Shown here: piece by piece, positions 18,155 through 25,139 of the stretch
How the letters are laid out: each line of letters begins with the position of its first letter
How positions within the stretch are numbered: the stretch's first letter is position 1
DNA from: Amycolatopsis jejuensis
Lineage (GTDB): Bacteria > Actinomycetota > Actinomycetes > Mycobacteriales > Pseudonocardiaceae
Assembly (NCBI RefSeq): GCF_000717335.1
Contig: NZ_JNYZ01000010.1
Span: forward strand, 248,001-312,000
Length of the DNA stretch: 64,000 bases
Direction: 5' to 3'
Notes under the pieces: model-generated
Database searches by the model: none
Told to the model about the DNA's origin: nothing
The model's input: the letters and a program-made list of their open reading frames with translations, nothing else
Translations under genes and position numbers: made by a program

Positions 18155-19249
18155 ATGACCTTGTCCGATGTTCCGCCGCCGGACGTGCTCCTCCCGGCGT
18201 ACCCCACGTTGCTTCCGGGCATCCACGTGCTCGAACGCGACGGCAACGAGATCCAGTTCGGCCTCGACGCCCGTCACGGCGTGATCGCCGGCGGGCTGCC
18301 CGCGCCGATCGTCGACGTCGTCCGCCGGCTCGACGGCCGGCGTGCCCTCGACGACGTCCTGCTCGCTGTGGGCGAACACCGGGACCAATTCCAGCTGCTG
18401 CTGAAACAACTGACCGCGCTCGGTCTGGTCACGGAAGCGGCCCGGCACAGTGCGAAGCGTGTCGAAACCGGTTTGTGGTCACTGCGCGCGCGGCACTACC
18501 AACCTGCCCTCACCGACCGTCGCCGCCAGAGCCTGATCGCGATCCAGGGCAACGGGCGGATCGCCGTGGCAGTCGCCGTGCTGCTCGCGACCGCGGGCGT
18601 CGGGCACCTCGACATCCGCGCGGCGGGCACCGTCACCGAAGCCGATCTCGGCTCCGGGCTCACCCCCACCGAGCTGGGTCAGCCGCGGCAGCGCGCGATC
18701 CGCACGGTGGTCGCGCGGGTGGCCCCCGAGGTCTCCACCGCGCGGAACCAGCGGCGCGTCCCTGATCTCGTGCTGCTCACCGACACCCTCGTCCCGCCGC
18801 CCGAGGAAGTCGCAGAACTGGTCGATGCGGGCATTTCGCATCTGCCGGCCCGAGTGTGTGAGGGCACCGGAGTGGTCGGGCCGCTCGTGGAACCCGGCCG
18901 CAGTGCCTGCCTCCGATGCTGTGACCTGCACCGGACCGACGAGGATTCATCGTGGCCGCGGATCGCGACCCAGCTCGTCGGCCGCGTGCCACGGCCCGAT
19001 CTAGGCGCAGTGCAAGCTTGCGCAGCGCTCGCCGTCGCACAGGCGATGCGTGTCTTTTCGCCGAGTGAAACACGGCCGCCGGCATGGAACACCACGTTGG
19101 AGATCGACAGCTACGACGGGGAACTGCGGCGCCAGATCTGGGAGCCGCACCCCGACTGTGGCTGCGGCGCCCCGGTGCCTGTCGGAGAAGCATTCGACGC
19201 CACGGAGGAGCCCCCGGCCGAACGAGAGGAGGTACTGCAGGAGACGTAG
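18155..19249 (+). CDS. ThiF/E1-like, cyclodehydratase-related protein
   Basis: A 364-residue protein. The N-terminal 100 residues resemble the leader-peptide-binding fold of TOMM (thiazole/oxazole-modified peptide) proteins (PGIHVLERDGNEIQFGLD...). A Rossmann-like region follows (GNGRIAVAVAVLLATAGVGHLDIRAAGTVTEADLGSGLTPTELGQPR). Four cysteines likely bind zinc: CLRCC near residue 250 and CGC near the C-terminus. The position next to the ABC1 kinase matches Rv3196 in M. tuberculosis, as I recall. No TOMM precursor or dehydrogenase gene is nearby, so a peptide-modifying role is not supported. Confidence 0.75.
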   Translation: MTLSDVPPPDVLLPAYPTLLPGIHVLERDGNEIQFGLDARHGVIAGGLPAPIVDVVRRLDGRRALDDVLLAVGEHRDQFQLLLKQLTALGLVTEAARHSAKRVETGLWSLRARHYQPALTDRRRQSLIAIQGNGRIAVAVAVLLATAGVGHLDIRAAGTVTEADLGSGLTPTELGQPRQRAIRTVVARVAPEVSTARNQRRVPDLVLLTDTLVPPPEEVAELVDAGISHLPARVCEGTGVVGPLVEPGRSACLRCCDLHRTDEDSSWPRIATQLVGRVPRPDLGAVQACAALAVAQAMRVFSPSETRPPAWNTTLEIDSYDGELRRQIWEPHPDCGCGAPVPVGEAFDATEEPPAEREEVLQET

Positions 19250-19309
19250 CCCACACGCACGCCCTGAGCGGGCTGCGGCCATCGAGCCGACCAAGGCAGA
19301 ATCGCAGGC

Positions 19310-20653
19310 GTGACCGACTTCCGCGACCGCACCGGAGACCGCGATTCCGCCATGCCGCGCCGAGGCGCTGCCCGCACCGCGAAGCTGGCGAGCCTTCCAC
19401 TCGGCATCGCGGGACGAGCCGTGGGCGGATGGGGCAAGCGGCTGGCCGGGCACAGCGCTGAGCAGGTGAGCGCGACGCTCTCGGCGAAGGCGGCCGAGCA
19501 GCTCTTCGAGGTACTGGGCACGCTCAAGGGCGGCGCGATGAAGTTCGGCCAGGCCCTGAGTGTGTTCGAGGCCGCGGTGCCGGACGAAATGGCGCAGCCG
19601 TACCGGGAAGCGCTCACCAAGCTGCAGTCGGCGGCGCCGCCGATGCCTGCCCGGCAGACGCACCGGGTGCTCGCAGAACAGCTGGGCCGGTCGTGGGTCG
19701 GCAGGTTCGCGCACTTCGACGACGAGCCGGCCGCCGCCGCGAGCATCGGACAGGTGCATCGGGCGACCTGGCACGACGGTCGCGAGGTCGCGGTCAAGGT
19801 CCAGTACCCGGGCGCGGACGAGGCGCTGCGCAGCGACCTGCGTCAGCTGCAGCGGTTCAGCAGGCTGTTCCAGGCATTCGTGCCCGGCACCGACGTGAAA
19901 CCGCTGCTCGCGGAGCTGGCCGAGCGGATGGACGAGGAACTCGACTACCTCGCCGAGGCCGACAACCAGCGAGCGTTCGTGAAGGCGTTCGAGGGTGACC
20001 CCGAGTTCCTGATCCCGCGGGTCGTGGCGAGCGCACCGAGGGTCGTCGTCACCGAGTGGGCCACCGGCACCCCGCTGGCGGAGATCATCGCGAACGGCGA
20101 CGCGGCCACCCGGAACCTCGCCGGACGGCTGCTCGCGGAGTTCCACTACTCGTCGCCGGTGCGGGCGCACCTGCTGCATTCCGACCCGCACCCCGGCAAC
20201 TTCATGCTGACCTCCGACGGCCGCCTCTGTGTGATCGACTTCGGCGGCGTCGCCAAGCTGCCACAAGGCATTCCGCGCCACCTTGGCGAAATCACGCGGT
20301 TGGCCCTAGACGGCCACTCCGCCGACCTGATGCGCCTGCTGCGCGAAAACGGCTTCGTACGCCCGGATTCGCCGTTGTCGTCGGACGAGGTGCTGGCGTA
20401 TCTCTCGCCGTTCACCGAGCCGCTGGCCACGCCCACGTTCCACTTCACGCGCCGCTGGATGCAGCGGCAAGCCGGACGCGTCGGCGACTCCCGGGGCAAC
20501 GACTTCCACGTCGGCCGTTCTCTCAACCTGCCGCCGGAGTACCTGATGATCCACCGCGTCACGGCCGGCTCCACCGGCATCCTCTGCCAGCTCGACGCCG
20601 AGATCCCGGCTCGCGGCATCGTGGAACGGTGGCAGCCCGGATTCGCCGTCTGA
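19310..20653 (+). CDS. ABC1/UbiB-family atypical protein kinase (ADCK-like)
   Basis: A 447-residue protein with KGGAMKFGQ (residues 73-81), the KxGQ motif of the ABC1 family. An alanine-rich nucleotide loop AAAASIGQVHRA follows, then the lysine in REVAVKVQYPG, the catalytic HSDPHPGNF and metal-binding VIDFGGVAKL. Such kinases support lipid or quinone metabolism; the M. tuberculosis counterpart in this position is Rv3197, reported to be linked to antibiotic tolerance. The start is GTG 19310, 60 bp after the ThiF-like gene. Confidence 0.92.
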   Translation: MTDFRDRTGDRDSAMPRRGAARTAKLASLPLGIAGRAVGGWGKRLAGHSAEQVSATLSAKAAEQLFEVLGTLKGGAMKFGQALSVFEAAVPDEMAQPYREALTKLQSAAPPMPARQTHRVLAEQLGRSWVGRFAHFDDEPAAAASIGQVHRATWHDGREVAVKVQYPGADEALRSDLRQLQRFSRLFQAFVPGTDVKPLLAELAERMDEELDYLAEADNQRAFVKAFEGDPEFLIPRVVASAPRVVVTEWATGTPLAEIIANGDAATRNLAGRLLAEFHYSSPVRAHLLHSDPHPGNFMLTSDGRLCVIDFGGVAKLPQGIPRHLGEITRLALDGHSADLMRLLRENGFVRPDSPLSSDEVLAYLSPFTEPLATPTFHFTRRWMQRQAGRVGDSRGNDFHVGRSLNLPPEYLMIHRVTAGSTGILCQLDAEIPARGIVERWQPGFAV

Positions 20654-20704
20654 GTTGTCCACAGGCAAAGCGGGTTTTGATGGAATAACACGGAGTTGTC
20701 CACA
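20652..20704 (+). promoter_or_regulatory. two direct DnaA-box-like 12-mers
   Basis: GAGTTGTCCACA occurs at 20652-20663 and 20693-20704, between the ABC1 kinase stop and the AbiEi-like gene. The same 12-mer forms the inverted pair at 18073-18108. The 9-mer TTGTCCACA is the actinobacterial DnaA box. Confidence 0.45.
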
Positions 20705-20754
20705 GATTGCTCAGAGTGGTTCCGCTCGGTTGATCGAGCCGCCATGCTCGAAAC

Positions 20755-21693
20755 ATGGTGACTACGACAAGCACTGACTCCATCGCATTCGGTGACCTGG
20801 TCTCGCACGGCGTGCTGCATCGGCGACATCTCCGCGTCGCCGGGATCTCCGACCGAAGAGCCGCGCAGCTGTCCGGTCCGGGCGGTCCGTGGCGGCAGGT
20901 GTATTCCGGGGTGTACCTCGTGCACGACAAACCGCCGAGCAGAGAACAACTTCTGCACGCGACGATCGCCCGGTACGGCTCCGGGACCATCATCACCGGC
21001 ACGGACGCGTTGGGTGCGCACGGCATCAGCCATCCGCGGACAGAGGAGATCCATCTGCTGGTGCCGCACAATCGCAGGCTCGCGAACCAGCCGGGTGTAC
21101 TCACGTGCCGCACAGCCCGGATGCCCGACCCGATCCTGATCGACGGCTTGCCATACGCAAGCGCTGCCCGCGCCGCGCTCGATTTGGCCCGTCGGGCAGC
21201 CGATCCCGACGAGATCGCGAGGCTCGTGTCGCTGCCGCTGTACTGGGGGCTCGCGGACCGCGCCGAACTCTTGGCCGAGCTCGACGCAGGCAACCAGCGC
21301 GGTACGGCGGCGGTCCGCGCAGTCCTCCGCGACCTCGACGACGACGAAACATTCGCGCACGGCCAAGCACTCCGGGTCCTCCGGCAGACGCCGCTGCCCA
21401 CCCCGCAATGGAACGTCACGGTCTGCGACCTGCGCGGCCGACGGGTCGGCACCGCGGACGCTTGGTGGGATCAAGTCGGCCTGGCTTGGCGGTACCGCAC
21501 CGCAGCCGGCCCGACCGACTTCAGCCACCTCGCCCTGGCCGCGACGGGCACAGTCCTGTTCCGATGCACGCCACAACAACTGCGATCCTCACCCGACGAG
21601 ATGAGCCGCGAACTGCTCCGCGCCTACCGCCAAGCCACCCGCACACCCCGCCCGAAAGTACGAGCGGTCTACCGAACGGGGAATGCCGCATGA
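20755..21693 (+). CDS. AbiEi-antitoxin-like / DUF559-type protein
   Basis: A 312-residue protein. The N-terminus (FGDLVSHGVLHRRHLRVAGISDRRAAQLSGPGGPWRQVYSGVYLVHDKP) resembles the winged helix of type IV AbiEi antitoxins. A central region follows (ATIARYGSGTIITGTDALGAHG...). The C-terminal region resembles endonuclease-like DUF559 folds (VCDLRGRRVGTADAWWDQVGLAWRY). Such solitary proteins are abundant in Actinobacteria, usually in several copies, and have no proven function. There is no AbiEii nucleotidyltransferase toxin beside it. Confidence 0.65.
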   Translation: MVTTTSTDSIAFGDLVSHGVLHRRHLRVAGISDRRAAQLSGPGGPWRQVYSGVYLVHDKPPSREQLLHATIARYGSGTIITGTDALGAHGISHPRTEEIHLLVPHNRRLANQPGVLTCRTARMPDPILIDGLPYASAARAALDLARRAADPDEIARLVSLPLYWGLADRAELLAELDAGNQRGTAAVRAVLRDLDDDETFAHGQALRVLRQTPLPTPQWNVTVCDLRGRRVGTADAWWDQVGLAWRYRTAAGPTDFSHLALAATGTVLFRCTPQQLRSSPDEMSRELLRAYRQATRTPRPKVRAVYRTGNAA

Positions 21694-21708
21694 CTCCACG
21701 CTGACTAG

Positions 21709-22100
21709 GAGATCGGCTGCCCGCACACGGTTTCAGACACGTGATCGCTATCCGCCCACGATTCGAGGTACGTGATCCTCTGCCTGCCTGCGGTTCCGGG
21801 CACGTGATCCACTGCCCGTCTACCGTTCCGGACCCGTGATCCTCTGCCTGCTTACCGTTCCAGGCAGGTGATCCACTGCCTGCTTACCGTTCCAGGCACG
21901 TGATCCACTGCCTGCTCACCGTTCCAGGCACAGGATCGGCCGCCCGCGCACGGTTTCAGGCATGCGATCCACTGCCTGCCTATGGTTCCAGGCACGCGAT
22001 CTACTGCCCGCCCACGGTTCCGGACGCGGGATCGGCTGCCCTCCCACCGTTCCAGGCACGCGATCTACTGCCCGCCCGCCGTTCAGGCACGTGGTTCGCA
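21709..22100. repeat. 32-bp tandem repeat array, about 12 units
   Basis: The unit is about TGATCCACTGCCTGCTTACC plus GTTCCAGGCACG. The GATC-containing core recurs exactly every 32 bp at about 21709, 21741, 21773, 21805, 21837, 21869, 21901, 21933, 21965, 21997, 22029 and 22061. Units differ by a few substitutions. Each can pair AGGCA with the TGCCT of the following unit. There are no spacers, so it is not a CRISPR array. No gene is supported between 21694 and 22206. Confidence 0.9.
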
Positions 22101-22206
22101 GCATGCTCCCGAGTCATGGCCGGAGCCGATCCGTTGCAGACCCGGGGTTCCGGCCGTGGCCGCCTGGCCCATCGCAGGTGTCAGGTTCCGGCCGGAAGCA
22201 GCGGGG

Positions 22207-22389
22207 TCACCAGTACTCGTCTGGCAGTTTGCCCTCGATGGCACGGACGTGGTCGCGCGCGCCGTCGGGGCAAAGCCAGCGCTGGGCGCCGTTCTCCTTG
22301 GAGGTCACCCACGCCAAGGTGGCAAGCGGATCGGTCTCGGCGGCGCGGGACCGTCCGCACCGCACGCACGCCGGGCCCGGCGCGGTCAT
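22207..22389 (-). CDS. small zinc-ribbon-like protein
   Basis: A 60-residue protein, CVRCGRSRAAE near the N-terminus, RWLCPDGARDHVRAIEGKLPDEYW at the C-terminus. Two to three cysteines could form a partial zinc site. Its ATG overlaps the stop of the methyltransferase gene by 4 nt (ATGA), so it is co-translated with it. Proteins of this kind, ending DxYW, are common and uncharacterised in Actinobacteria. Confidence 0.7.
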   Translation of the reverse strand: MTAPGPACVRCGRSRAAETDPLATLAWVTSKENGAQRWLCPDGARDHVRAIEGKLPDEYW

Positions 22390-23519
22390 GTGCGGCGGCC
22401 GTGGTGAACGGTGCGGACGCCGAGCAGATAGAGGTCGCGGCGCTTGGCGAGGGAGTGCTCGCCGTCCGGGTCGAGAAGGGTAGCCAGGGTGGCGCGGTCG
22501 TCGGCGGTGAGGAAGTCGGCGCCATGATCGGCAAGACGGGAAAGGTGGTGGTGCACATAGTCAGTGAGACCGTCGGGCCCCGGGGCGGGATGGTCTACGA
22601 GCGCGCTGAACGAGCTGACGTCGGCGAGCCCAGCGCGTTCGAGTGCGATCGGCCAGCCATACGGCATCGGCACGGCGCCGTCGATGCCCTCGCGCATGCC
22701 GACGAACCACTCGGCCTGCGCAGCCTGCAGCCGGTCCTCCAGCCCAGGCCGGCCGACACCGAGATCCCAAGGGAGGCAAGAGAAATTCAACCCGCCCTCG
22801 GCAAGCGCGACAACGCCACCGTCCCGCGCAACGGCCGAGAGCGTGCCAATAGCCGCCTGCTGGTCCGGCAGGTGGTGCACCACGCGCGAGGCCCACACGA
22901 GGTCGGCGGCCGGAAGCAGCCCAGGCAACCCGGCGTCCGCAAGGTCGGCGACCACCGCCCGAACCTCGACGGTCTGCACGGAATCCGCTTCCGCCTGCCT
23001 ACCGCCATCGGCTGGGGTGCGAACAGCCCGCTCGGCCTCCGGGCGAACAACACCGTCGACGGCGGGGTGAATGGCATGCTCACGTGCTGGGCCAACGACA
23101 CGCTCTGCCGCCGAGCGGACGGCACGCCCTGCCGCTGGACCAACGGCACCGTCGACAGCGGATCGGACGGCACCCCCTGCCGCTGGGCCAACAGCACCGT
23201 CGACAGCGGACCGGACAGCATGCTCTGCTGCAGAGCGAACAGCCCGCTCCGCTTCGTGGAGTAGCTCAGGCGTTGCGTCGACCAGGATGACCGTGCCGCC
23301 GTCTCGGGTCGCGAGGGCTTGGGCGAAGTGTGTGCTCATCCCGCCTGCGCCGCAGCCGAGGTCGATCACCGTCGGGTGCGGGGGAAGCTTCGCGACGAGA
23401 CGCTCGGCTATCGAGGCCTGCGCGGGTGCGTCGAGGGTGTCGGCCGCACGGAGGAGAGCCAGCCGGTCAGCCCAGTCGATGTGGTCGTGCGTATGTCCGG
23501 ACACGAGTTCATTCAACAC
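22386..23519 (-). CDS. SAM-dependent methyltransferase with internal octapeptide repeat
   Basis: A class I methyltransferase of 377 residues from GTG 23519. It has motif I TVIDLGCGAGGMSTHFAQ, motif II VILVDATPELLHEAE, motif IV-like AADLVWASRVVHHL, and then GGVVALAEGGL. Between motifs II and IV, residues about 93-174 consist of about ten copies of an 8-residue repeat (AVRSAVDG/AVGPAAGG type) absent from ordinary members. The GTG at 23519 is preferred over ATG 23588, because the longer form would place the 12-bp hairpin at 23546-23582 inside the gene. The substrate is unknown. Confidence 0.85.
   Translation of the reverse strand: MLNELVSGHTHDHIDWADRLALLRAADTLDAPAQASIAERLVAKLPPHPTVIDLGCGAGGMSTHFAQALATRDGGTVILVDATPELLHEAERAVRSAAEHAVRSAVDGAVGPAAGGAVRSAVDGAVGPAAGRAVRSAAERVVGPAREHAIHPAVDGVVRPEAERAVRTPADGGRQAEADSVQTVEVRAVVADLADAGLPGLLPAADLVWASRVVHHLPDQQAAIGTLSAVARDGGVVALAEGGLNFSCLPWDLGVGRPGLEDRLQAAQAEWFVGMREGIDGAVPMPYGWPIALERAGLADVSSFSALVDHPAPGPDGLTDYVHHHLSRLADHGADFLTADDRATLATLLDPDGEHSLAKRRDLYLLGVRTVHHGRRT
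22998..23243 (-). repeat. 24-bp in-frame repeat inside the methyltransferase
   Basis: About ten imperfect 24-bp units encode AVRSAVDG, AVGPAAGG, AVRSAAER and similar octapeptides. The reading frame is kept throughout, so the expansion occurred in whole units. Confidence 0.8.
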
Positions 23520-23545
23520 CAACCCGGACTGCCACGAACGAGAAC

Positions 23546-23582
23546 GAGCCTGGAAGGGCCCCCGACGGAACCTTCCAGGCTC
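23546..23582. other. 12-bp perfect inverted repeat upstream of the methyltransferase
   Basis: GAGCCTGGAAGG (23546-23557) and CCTTCCAGGCTC (23571-23582) flank a 13-nt loop, 27 bp before the GTG start. There is no T-run. It could be a U-less terminator for the upstream genes or a leader structure of the methyltransferase mRNA. Confidence 0.5.
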
Positions 23583-23681
23583 GACCAACCGGGTGATCGA
23601 CGTCGCCAGCGACCGGCGTCCGGATCGGGCGCAACGGCTGCAGCCAGCCGACCTCAGTCAGGTCGGAACCGAGCCTCGGGC

Positions 23682-23714
23682 GGTGCCTCCCGTCGGGAGA
23701 TCGGCGGGAGGCAC
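23682..23714 (-). terminator. U-less hairpin terminator after the whiB7 operon
   Basis: GGTGCCTCCCG and CGGGAGGCACC form an 11-bp perfect stem, 22 nt after the stop of the small basic protein gene at 23736. Strong hairpins without a T-run often end transcripts in high-GC actinobacteria. Confidence 0.5.
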
Positions 23715-23735
23715 CAGCCTTTGGAGAGGCGAGCG

Positions 23736-23999
23736 TCAGTTCGGTGGCAGGTAGCGCTCCGCTCGTTTTGTTGCCCAGCGGGCAAGTCTCGACCAGCGGC
23801 GGGCTGCTCGGGCTCGGCGCCATGGGCGTTCGGCTTCGTGTTCGGTGATGAGTTCGCGTATTCGTGCTCTGGACAGTTCTTCGTGAAGCAACATCATCGT
23901 GATCTCCTGAGACTTGTTCTGCTTGGGTTTTGCCTGCACGCGGGGCGTTTTTCCGCTGCGGGCCTCGTAATCGCGCGTGGTCATGACAGTGGCGGTCAT
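23736..23999 (-). CDS. small basic protein downstream of whiB7
   Basis: An 87-residue protein whose ATG overlaps the whiB7 stop (ATGA). An alternative start at 23897 (MMLLHEELSRARIRELI, 53 residues) has an AGGAG site 7 nt upstream and resembles the start of small proteins I associate with actinobacterial WhiB genes. The C-terminal half is strongly basic and amphipathic (RPWRRARAARRWSRLARWATKRAERYL), suggesting nucleic-acid or membrane contact. The function is unknown. Confidence 0.65.
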   Translation of the reverse strand: MTATVMTTRDYEARSGKTPRVQAKPKQNKSQEITMMLLHEELSRARIRELITEHEAERPWRRARAARRWSRLARWATKRAERYLPPN

Positions 24000-24532
24000 G
24001 CGGCGGCGCTCCGGGATGCGGTGGCGGAGCCGGTCACGGCGGTTCCCCGGACACCGGCGGCACTGCGGGCGACACCAGTGCTACCGGCAACACCGGCGCG
24101 CCCAGCGACACCGGCGCTACCAGCGACACCAGCGCTACCGGCAACACCGGCACGCCCGGCGACACCGGCGACTCCGGCGCTCCCGGAGACACCAGCCGTG
24201 CGGGTGGCAGCGGCGGGCTCGAGGGTGGAGTTCTTGCGCGGACGACCCCGGGGACGCTTGCGCGCGATCACGACACCGCGCTCGAAGATCTCGCCTCCCC
24301 AGACTCCCCACGGCTCGCGCCGGGCCAGTGCGCCCGCGAGGCACGCCTCGCGGACCGGGCAGGTTGCGCAGAACGCCTTGGCTCGCTCCAATTCCGCGGG
24401 CGACTCGGCGAACCACAGGTCCGCGTCGCGCGAGCGGCAGGGCAGCTCCGGCTCGGCGACCCCGTCAAGCAGGTCGCCGATGTCGAAGCCGTCGGCCACG
24501 GCTCCCTCGGCCAGGGCGATGGCGGATGACAT
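23996..24532 (-). CDS. whiB7: WhiB7-type iron-sulfur transcription factor with repetitive C-terminal tail
   Basis: A 178-residue protein. Cysteines 32, 55, 58 and 64 are spaced to hold a [4Fe-4S] cluster. The WhiB turn GVWGGE is at 76-81, and KRPRGRPRK (92-100) is the AT-hook that separates WhiB7 from other WhiB proteins. WhiB7 binds RNA polymerase sigma factor and activates intrinsic antibiotic resistance genes. The position next to uvrD2 and the ABC1 kinase matches M. tuberculosis. After the AT-hook comes an unusual tail of about 75 residues with hexapeptide repeats (GVAGSA, GVAGRA; residues 113-158). The start at 24532 has AAAGGAG upstream. Confidence 0.92.
   Translation of the reverse strand: MSSAIALAEGAVADGFDIGDLLDGVAEPELPCRSRDADLWFAESPAELERAKAFCATCPVREACLAGALARREPWGVWGGEIFERGVVIARKRPRGRPRKNSTLEPAAATRTAGVSGSAGVAGVAGRAGVAGSAGVAGSAGVAGRAGVAGSTGVARSAAGVRGTAVTGSATASRSAAA
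24059..24196 (-). repeat. 18-bp in-frame repeats in the whiB7 tail
   Basis: Imperfect 18-bp units encode GVAGSA, GVAGRA and GVAGST. All keep the frame. The period equals that of the degenerate tract at 16.6 kb. Confidence 0.75.
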
Positions 24533-24605
24533 GTCCGTGCTCCTTTGCGGTGAGGTGGAGGTGGTGGTGGGACTGGCGATCGAACTGGACAACTTGTTCC
24601 TTCTG

Positions 24606-24655
24606 TTGTGCAGCCAAAAAAACACGAAGGCCGCGGATCCGGTTACCGGTTCCGC
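24606..24655 (-). terminator. strong intrinsic terminator upstream of whiB7
   Basis: On the minus strand, CACGAAGGCCGCGGA pairs perfectly with TCCGCGGCCTTCGTG around an ACCGGTAACCGGA-type loop, followed by TTTTTTT. It lies about 30 nt after the stop at 24687 and about 75 nt before the whiB7 start. It can end the upstream gene or act as a conditional attenuator of whiB7. Confidence 0.85.
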
Positions 24656-24686
24656 GGCCTTCGTGAGCCTCGTGTCCTGACGCTGG

Positions 24687-24932
24687 TCAGGAACTTCGCT
24701 CCCGTATCGACAACGGAACACGGAACTGCTTGATGGTCGGCAGATCGGCATCAACCTGCGGGTACGCAACGACGGCGGCGCTCGCCAGAGCGATGCCATC
24801 CCGGGTCCAGGTGCGCTCGACACGGCGCGTTCCGCCGAAGTGCGCAGCCATGAACACACCGGTGTCCTGGCGCAGGGTCGAGCAGACGGGCAGACCGGTG
24901 CCAGGAATCGTGAGCTTCGTGTTGCTGGTCAT
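24687..24932 (-). CDS. small conserved hypothetical protein
   Basis: An 81-residue soluble protein starting MTSNTKLTIPGTGLPVCSTLRQDTGVFMAAHFGGTRRVERTW. The ATG at 24932 has GAGAAAGGCGG upstream; a longer form from 24986 is possible. There are no membrane segments and a single cysteine. It is transcribed towards whiB7 and followed by a strong terminator. No recognised domain; it appears to be a lineage-specific small protein. Confidence 0.65.
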   Translation of the reverse strand: MTSNTKLTIPGTGLPVCSTLRQDTGVFMAAHFGGTRRVERTWTRDGIALASAAVVAYPQVDADLPTIKQFRVPLSIRERSS

Positions 24933-25019
24933 TTCACTGGCACCGCCTTTCTCTCTCGGACGTTCACCGCTGCGGGCGGCAACCATCGGACCCCAGACCG
25001 GGCGCTTCCCACCCGGGTA

Positions 25020-25051
25020 CCTCTGCAGGCTATTCGTCCCCGCGCGACCGG
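25020..25051 (-). promoter_or_regulatory. candidate sigma-70-type promoter
   Basis: Minus-strand TTGCCC, an 18-nt spacer, then TAGCCT, located about 90-120 bp before the start at 24932. It fits TTGNNN and TANNNT but lacks other support. Confidence 0.3.
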
Positions 25052-25139
25052 GGCAACTTATTTTCCCAAATCTCTGCCGAAGCGACGAAGATCGCGTCCG
25101 GGCAGCAGCTTCGCCGCATCGATCACGGCGTGGACGCGG

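Noticed and set aside
18155..19249. Thiazole/oxazole-modified peptide biosynthesis cluster
   Set aside because: There is no precursor peptide, YcaO or dehydrogenase gene nearby; the ThiF-like gene is part of a conserved housekeeping block.
20755..21693. Type IV toxin-antitoxin system
   Set aside because: Only the AbiEi-like protein is present; no AbiEii-type toxin gene adjoins it.
21709..22100. CRISPR array
   Set aside because: The 32-bp units are contiguous with no unique spacers, and no cas genes are present.
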